A stretch of 64,000 nt of DNA from Litoreibacter albidus (GTDB lineage Bacteria > Pseudomonadota > Alphaproteobacteria > Rhodobacterales > Rhodobacteraceae): the NCBI RefSeq assembly GCF_900107015.1, contig NZ_FNOI01000009.1, positions 1-64,000 of the forward strand. The letters run 5' to 3'. Below the pieces are notes generated by a model. It had not been told where the DNA came from and searched no databases. It worked only from the letters and a program-made list of their open reading frames with translations. Shown piece after piece: positions 25,065 to 33,696 of the stretch (position 1 is the stretch's first letter; the number at the start of each line of letters is the position of its first letter). Both the position numbers and the translations under genes were made by a program.

Positions 25065-25970
25065 TCAGGAATTGCTCTCGTCGCTTACCACATTTGCGCC
25101 AGAAATTGTGCCGCGCAGTAGGGTCAGGCGGGCCTTCATTCTGGTGATGCGTTGGTGATGCGACTCGTCGCGACGAAGGCTCACCGCTGTTGAGAGTATG
25201 TCGATGACGACCAGATGCGACAGGCGCGACACGGTGGGCGTATAAAGGTCGGTGTTCTCCAGCGTTTCCACGACAAGCGCGACATCGCAGTGATCGAGCA
25301 TCGGGCCGTGCTGGCCTGTGATCCCGATGGTTGCCGCCCCGTTGGATCGCGCAACTTCGAGCGCGGTGACGATCTCGTGGGTGTGACCCGTGTTGGAGAT
25401 GCCCACCGCCACGTCACCCGCGCCCAGCATTTCGGCCGTCATATACATTTGGTGGGCGTCTGCAGGGGCACCGCAGGGCGCCGCGAAAAGGGGGAACTTT
25501 TGTTGTGCATCACGCGCGACGATACCCGATGCGCCAAACCCGAAAAACTCGATCCGCCGTGCGCCCGCTAATACGTCAACCGCCGCGCATACGGCCCGCT
25601 CGTCCAGCTTGCTTTGTGCCCAATTCAGGTTGGATAGATTGTAGTCGAAAATCTTGGTCATCACGGCGCCAAGGTCGTCATCTTCGGTGATAGCGGTGTG
25701 TGATGTGCTGCGCGCGAAAGCCATGGACCGCGCCAGTTTCACGCGCAAATCCCTGAAGCCGTCGCAACCAACGGCGGCGCAGAACCGGATCACTGTGGGT
25801 TCGCTCACCTCGGCGGCGTTGGCCAGTTGGGCCAAAGTCATGGAAACCACATCTTCGGGTTTCTCGAGGACAACTTCCGCCACCCTGCTGTCAGATTTGC
25901 GCAGCGTATCCCGTAGTCGCACGATGGTCTCTAGCAGGTTGTCGTCGAAGCTGCTTGTCTTGGCGTCCAT
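25065..25970 (-). CDS. RpiR family regulator (HTH-SIS)
   Basis: A 301-residue regulator: N-terminal helix-turn-helix of the RpiR type (about 10-85, with MTLAQLANAAEVSEPTVIRFCAAVGCDGFRDLR) and a C-terminal SIS phosphosugar-binding domain (about 125-260, with FFGFGASGIVARDAQQKF). It is the last gene of the operon starting at 29956, 12 bp after the UlaG-like gene. The paired dyads at 29977 and 30195 resemble RpiR-class (HexR-like) sites, so this protein probably controls both divergent sugar operons in response to a phosphorylated sugar intermediate. Confidence 0.9.
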   Translation of the reverse strand: MDAKTSSFDDNLLETIVRLRDTLRKSDSRVAEVVLEKPEDVVSMTLAQLANAAEVSEPTVIRFCAAVGCDGFRDLRVKLARSMAFARSTSHTAITEDDDLGAVMTKIFDYNLSNLNWAQSKLDERAVCAAVDVLAGARRIEFFGFGASGIVARDAQQKFPLFAAPCGAPADAHQMYMTAEMLGAGDVAVGISNTGHTHEIVTALEVARSNGAATIGITGQHGPMLDHCDVALVVETLENTDLYTPTVSRLSHLVVIDILSTAVSLRRDESHHQRITRMKARLTLLRGTISGANVVSDESNS

Positions 25971-25982
25971 CGCGCTTGTCCT

Positions 25983-26801
25983 TCAGGGCAGTATCCGCAG
26001 GAAACTCCCTGCCTCGGGGCGTAACACCTTTGGTCTAGACGTTCGGGCCGCCAAGGTATCAATATCAGCGGTTTCCGCAGTGTTGAATGCAAACATACCA
26101 AAATGATGTGGGACGAGAAAGGCGCAATTCCGCGCCAGATGAGCGGCCTCTTCCAGCGTAAAGTTGCCGGGTATGTTCGCGGCGCGCCGCTTTGCGTCAC
26201 GTCCGTTCACGGGCAACAGTGCAACGTCAGGGGCAAAGCTTTGGACCAGCCCGTCCAATAGATCAAAGGGCACGCTATCGCCTGAATGGTAGAGCTTTAG
26301 GCCCGTCGCTTTTATCCCGTAGCCAAGGTATCGGTCGCGGCCGTCCGCGTCGCGTTCGCGGATTTCGTGTGCAGCGGGAAAAACTTCAATCTCCAACCCA
26401 TCCAAAGGGGAGAAGCGATCCCCTGCCAATGCTGGCCATAGCTCTGCGCTGACGCCGATCCGCTCCCGCGCCGTTTCCAGTTCGGCCGCTGGCACGACGA
26501 AGGTGAGGTCGGGAAACCTGTCTCGTAAGGGCATCAACGTGTCAGGATCCATGTGATCCGTGTGCGCATGGGTTACCAGCACCAAATCTGGGCGCGGAAG
26601 CTCTGCGACCGTCACTGGGGGCGGCATCATGCGCAGGTGCGGATAGGCCGTCCCTGCGTATTTACGCGCCAGGCTGTCGGACAGATACGGGTCAATTAAA
26701 ATCCGGTGCACGCCTGTGTCAATCCAGAACCCCGCTTGCCCCAGCCAGTACAAACCGGCCACGCCTTTTGGTGGAAATCCTATCGTTGGTTCAAGCTTCA
26801 T
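25983..26801 (-). CDS. UlaG-like metallo-beta-lactamase-fold hydrolase
   Basis: A 272-residue protein of the metal-dependent hydrolase (L-ascorbate-6-phosphate lactonase-like) branch. The metal motif HAHTDH is at residues 78-83; later ligands lie in FPAAHEI and YHSGDS and the terminal VPHHFG. In this operon it may open a sugar lactone or lactone phosphate, or hydrolyse another ester. The start at 26801 overlaps the upstream stop by 11 bp; an ATG at 26837 would overlap further and lacks family similarity. No other ascorbate-pathway gene is present, so the name UlaG is not applied. Confidence 0.8.
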   Translation of the reverse strand: MKLEPTIGFPPKGVAGLYWLGQAGFWIDTGVHRILIDPYLSDSLARKYAGTAYPHLRMMPPPVTVAELPRPDLVLVTHAHTDHMDPDTLMPLRDRFPDLTFVVPAAELETARERIGVSAELWPALAGDRFSPLDGLEIEVFPAAHEIRERDADGRDRYLGYGIKATGLKLYHSGDSVPFDLLDGLVQSFAPDVALLPVNGRDAKRRAANIPGNFTLEEAAHLARNCAFLVPHHFGMFAFNTAETADIDTLAARTSRPKVLRPEAGSFLRILP

Positions 26802-27726
26802 GGCGGGCCAACACGTCCAGCAGGTTATCGACGGCACGGCGCGTAGAGCGCTCTACCGATTGTCGTGTGAAGCCGCCAATATGGGAGGTTGTCACAACCC
26901 GATTATGACGCAGCAATGCGGTCAGCTCTGGCGGCTCTGTCGGGAACACATCTGTGGCGTAAGCCCCCACCCGCCCGCTATCGAGGGCCGCAAGCATCGC
27001 GCGGTCGTCGATCAGGCCAGCGCGCGCGGTGTTAACCACTACTGCGCCCTGCGCCATCTTCTCCAGTTGCGATGCCCCGAGCAGCGGTCTTCCGTCCTGC
27101 GGCATTGGCGCGTGAAGGCTAACAACATCCGCGTCAGTCAGCGCTGTGGCAAGGTCTGTCCGCTCAAAGTTGGGGTGACCGCATGCGCCTTCCGGTGCGA
27201 AAGGGTCGAAGCCGCGCACCCGTGCGCCCAAGGCCAGACAGAACTCCGAGAAAGCCGCACCTATCGCGCCAAGACCGACAACACCGATGCGCGCGCCTTG
27301 AATTTCATGCCCTGCGCGACGTGGCCACACGCCCTGTTGCAGTCCGGTGTGGGTGGGTACGATATCGCGAAGCCCCGCAAACGTCAGGGCAAGGGCAAGC
27401 TCCGCGACCCCACGCGCGTTGGTGCCTTCGGCGCGGCGCACAGCGATGCCGCGCGCTTCCAGTGCAGGCATCGGAAGATTGTCTATTCCGGTGCCGTTAC
27501 GACTAATGACGCGCAGGTGCGGGGCAGCGGAAATTACCGCCTCGGAGATCGGCTCGACCCCTGCCAACCACCCTACGCAACTGGGCACTGCGGCCAGCAG
27601 TTGTTGCTCGCTCGGCGTTGCGCCAGGCGCTGGCATGACAAGCTCAAATCCGGCGTCCTGCAACGGGCGCAACGCGGGGTGTCCGCCGTTCGACAGGGAC
27701 CGAGGGGTAATCATGATGCGGTTCAT
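26791..27726 (-). CDS. D-isomer-specific 2-hydroxyacid dehydrogenase
   Basis: A 311-residue NAD(P)-dependent dehydrogenase. The Rossmann motif VVGLGAIG is central, and the catalytic triad is visible: Arg in VNTARAGLID, Glu in DVFPTEPPE and His in SHIGGFT. Length and layout match the phosphoglycerate/hydroxypyruvate dehydrogenase group. It probably reduces or oxidises a 2-keto/2-hydroxy acid released by the KDPG aldolase step or an intermediate before it. The start (27726) overlaps the AroE-like stop by 4 bp; longer in-frame starts lie inside that gene. Confidence 0.85.
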   Translation of the reverse strand: MNRIMITPRSLSNGGHPALRPLQDAGFELVMPAPGATPSEQQLLAAVPSCVGWLAGVEPISEAVISAAPHLRVISRNGTGIDNLPMPALEARGIAVRRAEGTNARGVAELALALTFAGLRDIVPTHTGLQQGVWPRRAGHEIQGARIGVVGLGAIGAAFSEFCLALGARVRGFDPFAPEGACGHPNFERTDLATALTDADVVSLHAPMPQDGRPLLGASQLEKMAQGAVVVNTARAGLIDDRAMLAALDSGRVGAYATDVFPTEPPELTALLRHNRVVTTSHIGGFTRQSVERSTRRAVDNLLDVLARHEA

Positions 27727-28679
27727 GATGCGCGCCCCGATGCTTGCGCTGCGATGCGGGAAATGGCGTCGAATTCCGGGCCGCTGGTTGCGATCTCTAT
27801 ATTGAAGACCTCTGCAATGACCTGCGTCCAGCCGTGGATGAAATACGTCCAGCCATCCTCTATCTGCAAGGTTTTGGCGGCTTCCTGTGCTTTGGCTTGG
27901 TCGAGGAAAATCAACTCGCCTCGGTAATTTAGCTCCCACACAATGCCATTTTGCGGGAACGGGCCTTTGAACGACAGCGGGGATCCGGGCGCGTCCTTTC
28001 CAAGACCTGTCGCATTGATGATGAGCGACCCTGGTTTCAACCCAGCCATCGCAAGGTCATTGTCTTTCGGCGTCTCCGCGACAATGTACTCGCAGGGGAT
28101 ATCGCTGCCGATTTGCTCATGGATCTTGCGAATATGCTCAAGGCGCGGGGCGCTTCGGTTGGTCACGACGATGCGGCTGGGTCTATTGGCGCCGCGCGCC
28201 GCCTGCATCAGATGCCAGGTGAGCGCGATGGTCGACCCCCCTGCCCCCATAGATAGCACTTCCGCGCCCGTGTTGGAAAAGTGATCAACCGGCAGAAAGC
28301 CATCAAGCGCAAGGCCCGATGAGATCGGGTCTTTAGCATGGCAAATCAGCTGCCCATCCCGCTTTGAGAGGCAGGATGTTTCGGCCATGAGCTCCGCATG
28401 AGAGTCGATAACATCGAACATGTCGCGACATGCGGCGAAGAGATCGAGTTTATGGGTGGTCACAAGCGCACCCAATGACAGCGGGTCGGACTTCAAGAAA
28501 TCCACGACAGCGCGATACGTCTCCGGCGCGTCATGCGGGACAAGGTCGATCCCCCGAATTTCAACATCCCCGAGGCCAAGGTAGTCGGCCCACTTCGGGA
28601 ACACCTTCATGATGGAGGAGCTGCCAGTGGTGACGCCGATAAAGTAGAAAGTCGGGCGCGTGGCGGGTGTAAGCTGCAT
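27723..28679 (-). CDS. Shikimate-dehydrogenase-like (AroE-like) oxidoreductase
   Basis: A 318-residue protein with the two-domain AroE layout: a likely catalytic Lys in LVTTHKLD, the dinucleotide loop SMGAGGSTIA and INATGLGKD. The shikimate-binding NTDG motif is absent (the segment reads KDPISSGLALDG), and the protein is about 45 residues longer than AroE. It is embedded among sugar-acid genes rather than aromatic ones, so a sugar or sugar-acid dehydrogenase role is more likely. The start is ATG at 28679 in TGATG with the KDPG aldolase stop; a GTG 3 bp earlier is possible. Confidence 0.7.
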   Translation of the reverse strand: MQLTPATRPTFYFIGVTTGSSSIMKVFPKWADYLGLGDVEIRGIDLVPHDAPETYRAVVDFLKSDPLSLGALVTTHKLDLFAACRDMFDVIDSHAELMAETSCLSKRDGQLICHAKDPISSGLALDGFLPVDHFSNTGAEVLSMGAGGSTIALTWHLMQAARGANRPSRIVVTNRSAPRLEHIRKIHEQIGSDIPCEYIVAETPKDNDLAMAGLKPGSLIINATGLGKDAPGSPLSFKGPFPQNGIVWELNYRGELIFLDQAKAQEAAKTLQIEDGWTYFIHGWTQVIAEVFNIEIATSGPEFDAISRIAAQASGRAS

Positions 28680-29323
28680 CACGCCCCCCGAATGTCTTGC
28701 ACACGCGCGACAGCGGCGCGGGCGTTCTGCGAAATCTTATCCCAGTTCTTTGCTGCAATGTCGTCGCGGGTGGCAATCCACGTGCCACCAACCGCACGTA
28801 CCTGTGGCAGGGAAAGCCAGTCTGCCAAATTGTCAGGGGTCACGCCGCCGGTCGGATTAAATCCGATGCCAGTATGCGCATAAGGCGCGGAGATGTTTTT
28901 CAGCATGGCTGGCCCACCCGCGGGCATTGCTGGAAAGAACTTTACCATCTCACATCCGTGGCGCAGGGCAATCTGCAATTCCGACGGCGTCATCACACCC
29001 GGGGCGAACGGCAGGCCAATCTTCCTCGCGTGGGCCAAGACAGCGGCATCAATTCCGGGCGAGAGGGCGAACTGCGAACCGGCAGCCAGCGCAGCATCCG
29101 CCTGCGCTTCGGTCAGTACGGTGCCCGCTCCGACGATCATATCTGGGCGCTCGTTGGTAATGGCTTTGATAATGGCACTCGCCGCGTCCGTGCGGAAGGT
29201 GATTTCTGCCAGCGGTAAGCCGCCCGCGATCAGCGCATCGGCAAGGGGGATTGCATCAGCGGCGTCGTCAATTGCGATGACTGGCACGACGCCGTGGTTC
29301 GAAAGGGTGTCGAAAATATTCAT
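28679..29323 (-). CDS. eda: KDPG aldolase
   Basis: A 214-residue class I aldolase of the KDPG/KHG family. The Schiff-base lysine is Lys128 in CEMVKFFPA, with Glu40 in AEITFRT and the phosphate-binding GFNPTGGV and GGTWI segments. It cleaves 2-keto-3-deoxy-6-phosphogluconate (or a close relative) to pyruvate and an aldehyde phosphate. It could serve this operon and also the end of the kduI-kduD route. It lies 12 bp after the cupin isomerase gene. Confidence 0.9.
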   Translation of the reverse strand: MNIFDTLSNHGVVPVIAIDDAADAIPLADALIAGGLPLAEITFRTDAASAIIKAITNERPDMIVGAGTVLTEAQADAALAAGSQFALSPGIDAAVLAHARKIGLPFAPGVMTPSELQIALRHGCEMVKFFPAMPAGGPAMLKNISAPYAHTGIGFNPTGGVTPDNLADWLSLPQVRAVGGTWIATRDDIAAKNWDKISQNARAAVARVQDIRGA

Positions 29324-29335
29324 GGGTTTGATCCG

Positions 29336-29956
29336 TTAATCAGTTGTGGAATAAATGCGTGCGATCTCATCCGCATCGCGGGGGCGGTAGGAGGTGTTGT
29401 CGATGGCGCTCCAGTCGTCGCCATTCGCGACGATCCGCTTCGCCATGCCGCCAGAGCGAGCGATGACCCCGTAGTCCTGCCCGGAATCGCTGGGGTAGCA
29501 GAAGCTCATCACCAAGGGCGTGTCGCCCGTGTTGACGGAGCGGTGAATCCAGAGCGGCGGCACATAGATCAGCACTTTGGGGCTGATCTCCATGATCTTG
29601 GTCTCGCCCTCTGGCGTTTCCAGCAGCATGACGCCCTGACCGCTCTCCCCGTAATAGGTTTCGGGGCGATTTGCCCGTGCGTGGATGTGGCCACGCGTCA
29701 TGAAGTACTCGCCACCAATTTGACCCGGCTCCATAAAGGTGGTGCCAAAAATCAAGTCGCCTTGTGTCGCCGTTGGTCTCGCCTCATGGACGGTATAGAC
29801 GATGCGGTCCCCCGCGCCGGATGCCGCGTGCTCAAAAGCTTGCGCGTTGCCGTAAATGCCCGCGAGATCTTTGAGCCGTTTTTCATAGTGTCCAGTGGCG
29901 TTGCTCATCGAGCCAGTCGATGGGTCGATTCTGTGGGTGGTCGGTATTTGGTGCAT
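29336..29956 (-). CDS. Cupin-type glucose-6-phosphate isomerase (archaeal-type PGI)
   Basis: A 206-residue cupin of the PF06560 phosphoglucose isomerase family. Metal ligands are His90 and His92 in RGHIHARAN, Glu99 in RPETYYGESGQG and His138 in PPLWIHRSVNTGD. Members interconvert glucose-6-phosphate and fructose-6-phosphate, but relatives in sugar operons may act on other phosphosugars. GGGAG precedes the start at 29956; a longer frame reaches 30100 but without a ribosome site. It is the first gene of the leftward operon, with an operator-like dyad 21-37 bp upstream. Confidence 0.88.
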   Translation of the reverse strand: MHQIPTTHRIDPSTGSMSNATGHYEKRLKDLAGIYGNAQAFEHAASGAGDRIVYTVHEARPTATQGDLIFGTTFMEPGQIGGEYFMTRGHIHARANRPETYYGESGQGVMLLETPEGETKIMEISPKVLIYVPPLWIHRSVNTGDTPLVMSFCYPSDSGQDYGVIARSGGMAKRIVANGDDWSAIDNTSYRPRDADEIARIYSTTD

Positions 29957-29976
29957 TCTGTGCTCCCGTACATATT

Positions 29977-29993
29977 TGGTAGTAAAGCTACAC
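29977..29993. promoter_or_regulatory. GTAG-N5-CTAC dyad, left copy (RpiR-type operator candidate)
   Basis: TGGTAGTAAAGCTACAC contains GTAG (29979-29982) and CTAC (29988-29991). It lies 21-37 bp upstream of the isomerase start. It shares TGGTAG and GCTAC with the copy at 30195. Its form, GTAGT-N3-GCTAC, is close to the HexR consensus of the RpiR family as I recall it (GTAGT-N3-ACTAC). Confidence 0.6.
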
Positions 29994-30194
29994 ATATGGC
30001 ACGAGGCGTGCAACACATTTGACTTGGCGGGCGCGGTATTGGGCGGGATTGAGCGGACGTGAATGACTTCAGGGCGCGGTTTTCTGCAAAGTATAACCAT
30101 GTTTAAAAGGATTTAATTTACCTTCTAACCTACTCGCTTGGGTGGCGTGGCTATTTCGACTGCCTCCACCCGAATGGATGCCCGCAAACTTTTT

Positions 30195-30209
30195 TGGTAG
30201 TTTTGCTAC
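30195..30209. promoter_or_regulatory. GTAG-N5-CTAC dyad, right copy (RpiR-type operator candidate)
   Basis: TGGTAGTTTTGCTAC lies 62-76 bp upstream of the first permease gene. Together with the left copy it marks both divergent promoters, 218 bp apart start to start. The most economical reading is joint control by the RpiR protein encoded at 25065. Confidence 0.6.
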
Positions 30210-30270
30210 TTTATTTGTTGATTCCAAATTTAAGCTGGGCCATGCTCCCGGGTAACGGAGGACACGCAAC

Positions 30271-31155
30271 ATGAGCCAAATTCCACAGCTTGATAGGGTG
30301 AAGTACGCCTTCATCTTTCCGGCTTTCCTGTTGGTGCTGACCATCACCCTTTTCCCGCTGATCTACGCGCTGGTCGTGTCATTCCAGACGATCCGCATCG
30401 TGCCGCCCGTCCCTGCAAAATTTGTGGGCTTCGATAACTACGTCGAAATCCTTGGCTCCGCACGCTTCTGGGGGTCAATCCAAGTCACCGCGATGATCGT
30501 TTTGATCTCTGTCGCTATTCAATACGTTTTGGGGTTCGCTCTGGCGTTGGCGTTGCATCACAACGTACCGGGCGCCAGCCTGTACCGTGTCAGCTTTTTG
30601 CTGCCGATGTTCCTTGCCCCAGTCAGCGTGGCGCTTATTGCGCGTATGCTGTTTCACCCAGTCCTTGGGCCGGTGAATGAATTTTTCACCATGTTTGGCT
30701 TGGAAAACCTGCCCTTCCTGACGTCCCCCAATTTTGCCATCGCCACATTGATCACTGTGGAAATCTGGCAATGGACCCCGTTTGTTGTGTTGTTGATGCT
30801 CGCGGGCTTGCAGGGGCTGCCGACCGAAGTGTTCGAGGCCGCGCGGGTTGATAGCATTTCAGCGTGGCGCAGATTTCGCGACCTCACCTTTCCAATGCTC
30901 TTGCCGCTGTCTGTGGCGGTTGTGTTCATCCGCCTGATCGAGGGATTCAAGATCATCGACACCGTGTTTGTGCTCACCGGCGGCGGTCCCGGCACGTCGA
31001 CGGAAACCTTGACCCTCTTCGCCTACAACGAGGGCTTTAAGAAGTTCAACATCGGCATGACCTCGGCGCTGAGCTTCCTGTTCCTGATTGTAGTGATCCT
31101 GTTCGGCACGATCTATCTCGCTGTCGCCCAACGCATGATCCGGAGGTACCAGTGA
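30271..31155 (+). CDS. Sugar ABC transporter permease (MalF/UgpA type)
   Basis: A 294-residue CUT1 permease with about six helices. The EAA loop reads FEAARVDSISAWRRFRDLTFP, with VLTGGGPGTSTETL shortly after, a typical MalF-class ending. GGAGGA precedes the start. It is the first gene of a seven-gene rightward operon (30271-37746) and overlaps the next permease by one base (TGATG). Confidence 0.93.
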   Translation: MSQIPQLDRVKYAFIFPAFLLVLTITLFPLIYALVVSFQTIRIVPPVPAKFVGFDNYVEILGSARFWGSIQVTAMIVLISVAIQYVLGFALALALHHNVPGASLYRVSFLLPMFLAPVSVALIARMLFHPVLGPVNEFFTMFGLENLPFLTSPNFAIATLITVEIWQWTPFVVLLMLAGLQGLPTEVFEAARVDSISAWRRFRDLTFPMLLPLSVAVVFIRLIEGFKIIDTVFVLTGGGPGTSTETLTLFAYNEGFKKFNIGMTSALSFLFLIVVILFGTIYLAVAQRMIRRYQ

Positions 31156-32171
31156 TGGACCGTGTAATGTTCCGCCGACTGGGCCTTGGCCTTGCCCTTG
31201 TGTGGCTTGTCTTTTGCTTGTTCCCGCTGTGGTGGGTGCTGGTCACCGCGTTCAAGCCGCCTGCAGCGGTAAGCGGCGGCGCAACCTACATCCCATTCGT
31301 GGACTTCAAACCGACACTACAGGCCTTCAAGGACGCGTTTTCCGGCGTACGCGGAGATTTTGCGGGGCCGATCTTTGCCTCAATCACGATCTCTGTAATC
31401 TCGACGGGGTTGGCGGTGTTCCTAGGAGCTATGGCCGCCTATGCCTTGGTGCGCTTCGAGTTCCGCATTCGTCTGCTGGCTGGGTTGGCGTTCGGCGTGC
31501 TGTCCATTGGCGGCTTCGCTGTCCTGAACCAAGGCATCGGACTTAGCGTTCCGCAATCACTTGGCTTGGTCTTGGTGATTGCCCTGCCCACCGCCATCTG
31601 GCTCAACGGCTGCAACCTGCCTGGCCCCGTGTTGGGCAACGATGATGTCACTTTCTGGTTCATCTCGCAGCGGATGTTCCCGCCCATCGTTTCGGCCTTC
31701 GCGCTGTTTTTGCTGTACGCGGAGATGAACAAGGCGGGGGTCCGGCTGCTGGACAGCTTCCCCGGGCTCGTCGCGGCTTATACCGCCTTCGGCCTGCCCT
31801 TTGCGGTGTGGTTGATGCGCGACTTCTTCGCCAATGTTCCGGTTGAAGTCGAGGAGGCCGCGATGGTGGACAACATCGGACGCATGCGGATTTTCTTCCA
31901 GATCGTGCTGCCAATGTCGAAGCCGGGGCTGATCGCCACCTCGATGATCGTGCTGGCCTTTATCTGGAACGAGTTCCTGTTTGCGCTGCTGCTGACGTCC
32001 TCAAAATGGCAGACCCTTCCAATCCTCATGGCGGGACAGAATTCGTCCCGCGGCGACGAGTGGTGGGCAATCTCCGTGGCCGCACTGATTTCGATCATCC
32101 CGATGATCGCGGTCGCTATCTTTCTCGGGCGCATGATGCGTTCGGGGTTTCTTGCCGGATCCATCAAGTGA
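31155..32171 (+). CDS. Sugar ABC transporter permease (MalG type)
   Basis: A 338-residue permease, longer than usual for MalG-like proteins because of an extra pair of hydrophobic segments (about 110-150) in the first half. The EAA loop is EEAAMVDNIGRMRIFFQIVLP. The ATG at 31155 sits 8 bp after GGAGG and shares its A with the upstream stop; a GTG at 31152 is an alternative. It pairs with the 30271 permease. Confidence 0.9.
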   Translation: MDRVMFRRLGLGLALVWLVFCLFPLWWVLVTAFKPPAAVSGGATYIPFVDFKPTLQAFKDAFSGVRGDFAGPIFASITISVISTGLAVFLGAMAAYALVRFEFRIRLLAGLAFGVLSIGGFAVLNQGIGLSVPQSLGLVLVIALPTAIWLNGCNLPGPVLGNDDVTFWFISQRMFPPIVSAFALFLLYAEMNKAGVRLLDSFPGLVAAYTAFGLPFAVWLMRDFFANVPVEVEEAAMVDNIGRMRIFFQIVLPMSKPGLIATSMIVLAFIWNEFLFALLLTSSKWQTLPILMAGQNSSRGDEWWAISVAALISIIPMIAVAIFLGRMMRSGFLAGSIK

Positions 32172-32197
32172 CGGCTTTCCAAGGGAGGAATGAACCA

Positions 32198-33628
32198 ATG
32201 AGAAACCTACTACTTGCAACCGCGCTGGTGCCTATCGCGAGCCTCGCCAATGCAGCCTGCGCGCCTGATTTTACCGGCGTTACCCTTACGGTCTCGACGC
32301 AAAACGGCCCGTTCATTGCGTCGGCGCTGAAAACGGCGGCCGACAGCTGGTCGGAAAAGACCTGCGGGACAGTTGATATCGTCGAGTTCCCCTTCTCGGA
32401 ACTCTACCCGAAATTCCTGACCGCGATGAGCCAGCAGACTGGCGACTTCGACGTGATCGGCTTCATCCCTGCGTGGGTGCCAGACTTCGCGCCGTTTCTG
32501 TCGGCCATGCCTGCCGCGATGCAGGAAGGCCCCGCATGGGAGGATATTCACCCCGTCTACCGCGAGCGTTTGATGTCATGGGGCGGTGAGGTCAAATCCG
32601 CCACGATGGATGGCGATATGCACATGTTGAACTACCGCGCAGACCTCTTTGAGGATGCGGACAACATGGCTGCATTCAAGGAGAAATACGGCTACGATCT
32701 GGCGGCGCCTGTGACATGGGATCAGTATTACGACATTGCTGAATTCTTTACGGCGTCCGAAGCTGTCGATTACGGCACCGCCGAAGCCTATCGTCGCGGC
32801 GGCCAGCAGTTCTGGTACTTCTTTAGCCACGCCGCCAGCTACACAAATAACCCCAACACCCCGGGCGCGATGTTCTTCGACCCCGAAACTATGGATGCGC
32901 AGATCAACAATCCGGGCTGGCTGAAGGCTTTGGAAGACTACAAGCGCGGGCTGGATTTCAACCCTCCGGGCGCCTTGAACAACGGCTCGGGCGACGTGCG
33001 TCCGCTGTATTCCGGCGGGTCTGTTGCGATGAACATCGACTGGGCGGACTCTGGTGTGCTGGGCGCAACGGAAGGTGCGATCGCAGGCAACGTTCGCACG
33101 GCCATCCTGCCCGGCTCCGACAAAATCTGGAACTCTGTCACCGATAGCTGGGACACTTTTGAAGCACCGGTCGCATCCCCATTCCTAGCGTTCGGGGGCT
33201 GGCAACTGGCCGTGCCGACCGATAGCGAAAACAAAGACGCCGCGTGGTCATTCGTGCAAGAAGTGACAAGCGCTGAGGTCTCGGGACAAGCCATCGTCAC
33301 CGCGAATACGGGTGTTAACCCCTACCGCTTGAGCCACTATGAGAACCTCGACAACTGGTCGGCCATCTTTACGCCTGAGGAAGCCGAAAGCTACCTTGCT
33401 GCGCAGCGTGGTTCGCTCGACAGTCCGAACGTTGCATTGGACCTGCGCTTGCCTGGTTTCTTCTCCTACACGGAGGTTCTGGAAATCGAACTGTCAAAAG
33501 CAATCGCCGGACAGGTTGAACCACAAGAGGCGCTTGATGCCATTGCTGCGGAGTGGAACAAATTGACCGACGAGTTCGGCCGCGAGAACCAACTTGCCGC
33601 TTACCGCTCCTCGATGGGGCTTGAGTAA
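32198..33628 (+). CDS. Extracellular sugar-binding protein
   Basis: A 476-residue family 1 solute-binding protein with a short signal peptide ending near SLANA-AC (about residue 20). Mature motifs include SQQTGDFDVIGF and GSVAMNIDWADSG, typical of lobes that close on a sugar. AAGGGAGGA at 32181-32189 fixes the start; an open frame from 32006 lies inside the permease gene. At this length it is larger than MalE-type proteins, nearer the trehalose/glycoside binders, so the cargo may be a glycoside. A small CAGCG-CGCTG hairpin (33639-33652) follows. Confidence 0.9.
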   Translation: MRNLLLATALVPIASLANAACAPDFTGVTLTVSTQNGPFIASALKTAADSWSEKTCGTVDIVEFPFSELYPKFLTAMSQQTGDFDVIGFIPAWVPDFAPFLSAMPAAMQEGPAWEDIHPVYRERLMSWGGEVKSATMDGDMHMLNYRADLFEDADNMAAFKEKYGYDLAAPVTWDQYYDIAEFFTASEAVDYGTAEAYRRGGQQFWYFFSHAASYTNNPNTPGAMFFDPETMDAQINNPGWLKALEDYKRGLDFNPPGALNNGSGDVRPLYSGGSVAMNIDWADSGVLGATEGAIAGNVRTAILPGSDKIWNSVTDSWDTFEAPVASPFLAFGGWQLAVPTDSENKDAAWSFVQEVTSAEVSGQAIVTANTGVNPYRLSHYENLDNWSAIFTPEEAESYLAAQRGSLDSPNVALDLRLPGFFSYTEVLEIELSKAIAGQVEPQEALDAIAAEWNKLTDEFGRENQLAAYRSSMGLE

Positions 33629-33696
33629 ACGCTGCTCCCAGCGGTCCCGCTGTCTGGTGGGGCCGCACCAACGACCCGAGAATTGAGGAGAGCACC

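Larger units (their letters stand above)
29957..30270. promoter_or_regulatory. Divergent promoter region of the two sugar operons
   Basis: This 314-bp spacer separates the leftward isomerase operon from the rightward transporter operon. It is AT-richer than its surroundings near 30095-30125 and 30190-30235. It holds two copies of one dyad, listed separately, and the GGAGGA ribosome site (30256-30261) of the permease gene. No small gene is evident. Confidence 0.7.

Noticed and set aside
26716-27927. 403-codon open frame on the plus strand
   Set aside because: It runs antisense to the UlaG-like and 2-hydroxyacid dehydrogenase genes, both with intact family motifs. Its own translation is rich in Arg and Cys with no recognisable domain.
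27723-28679. Assignment as shikimate dehydrogenase (aroE)
   Set aside because: The NTDG substrate motif is not kept, the protein is longer, and all neighbours are sugar-acid genes.
29336-30100. Longer form of the cupin isomerase starting at 30100
   Set aside because: There is no ribosome site at 30100, the extra residues do not fit the family, and the extension would cover the operator-like dyad.
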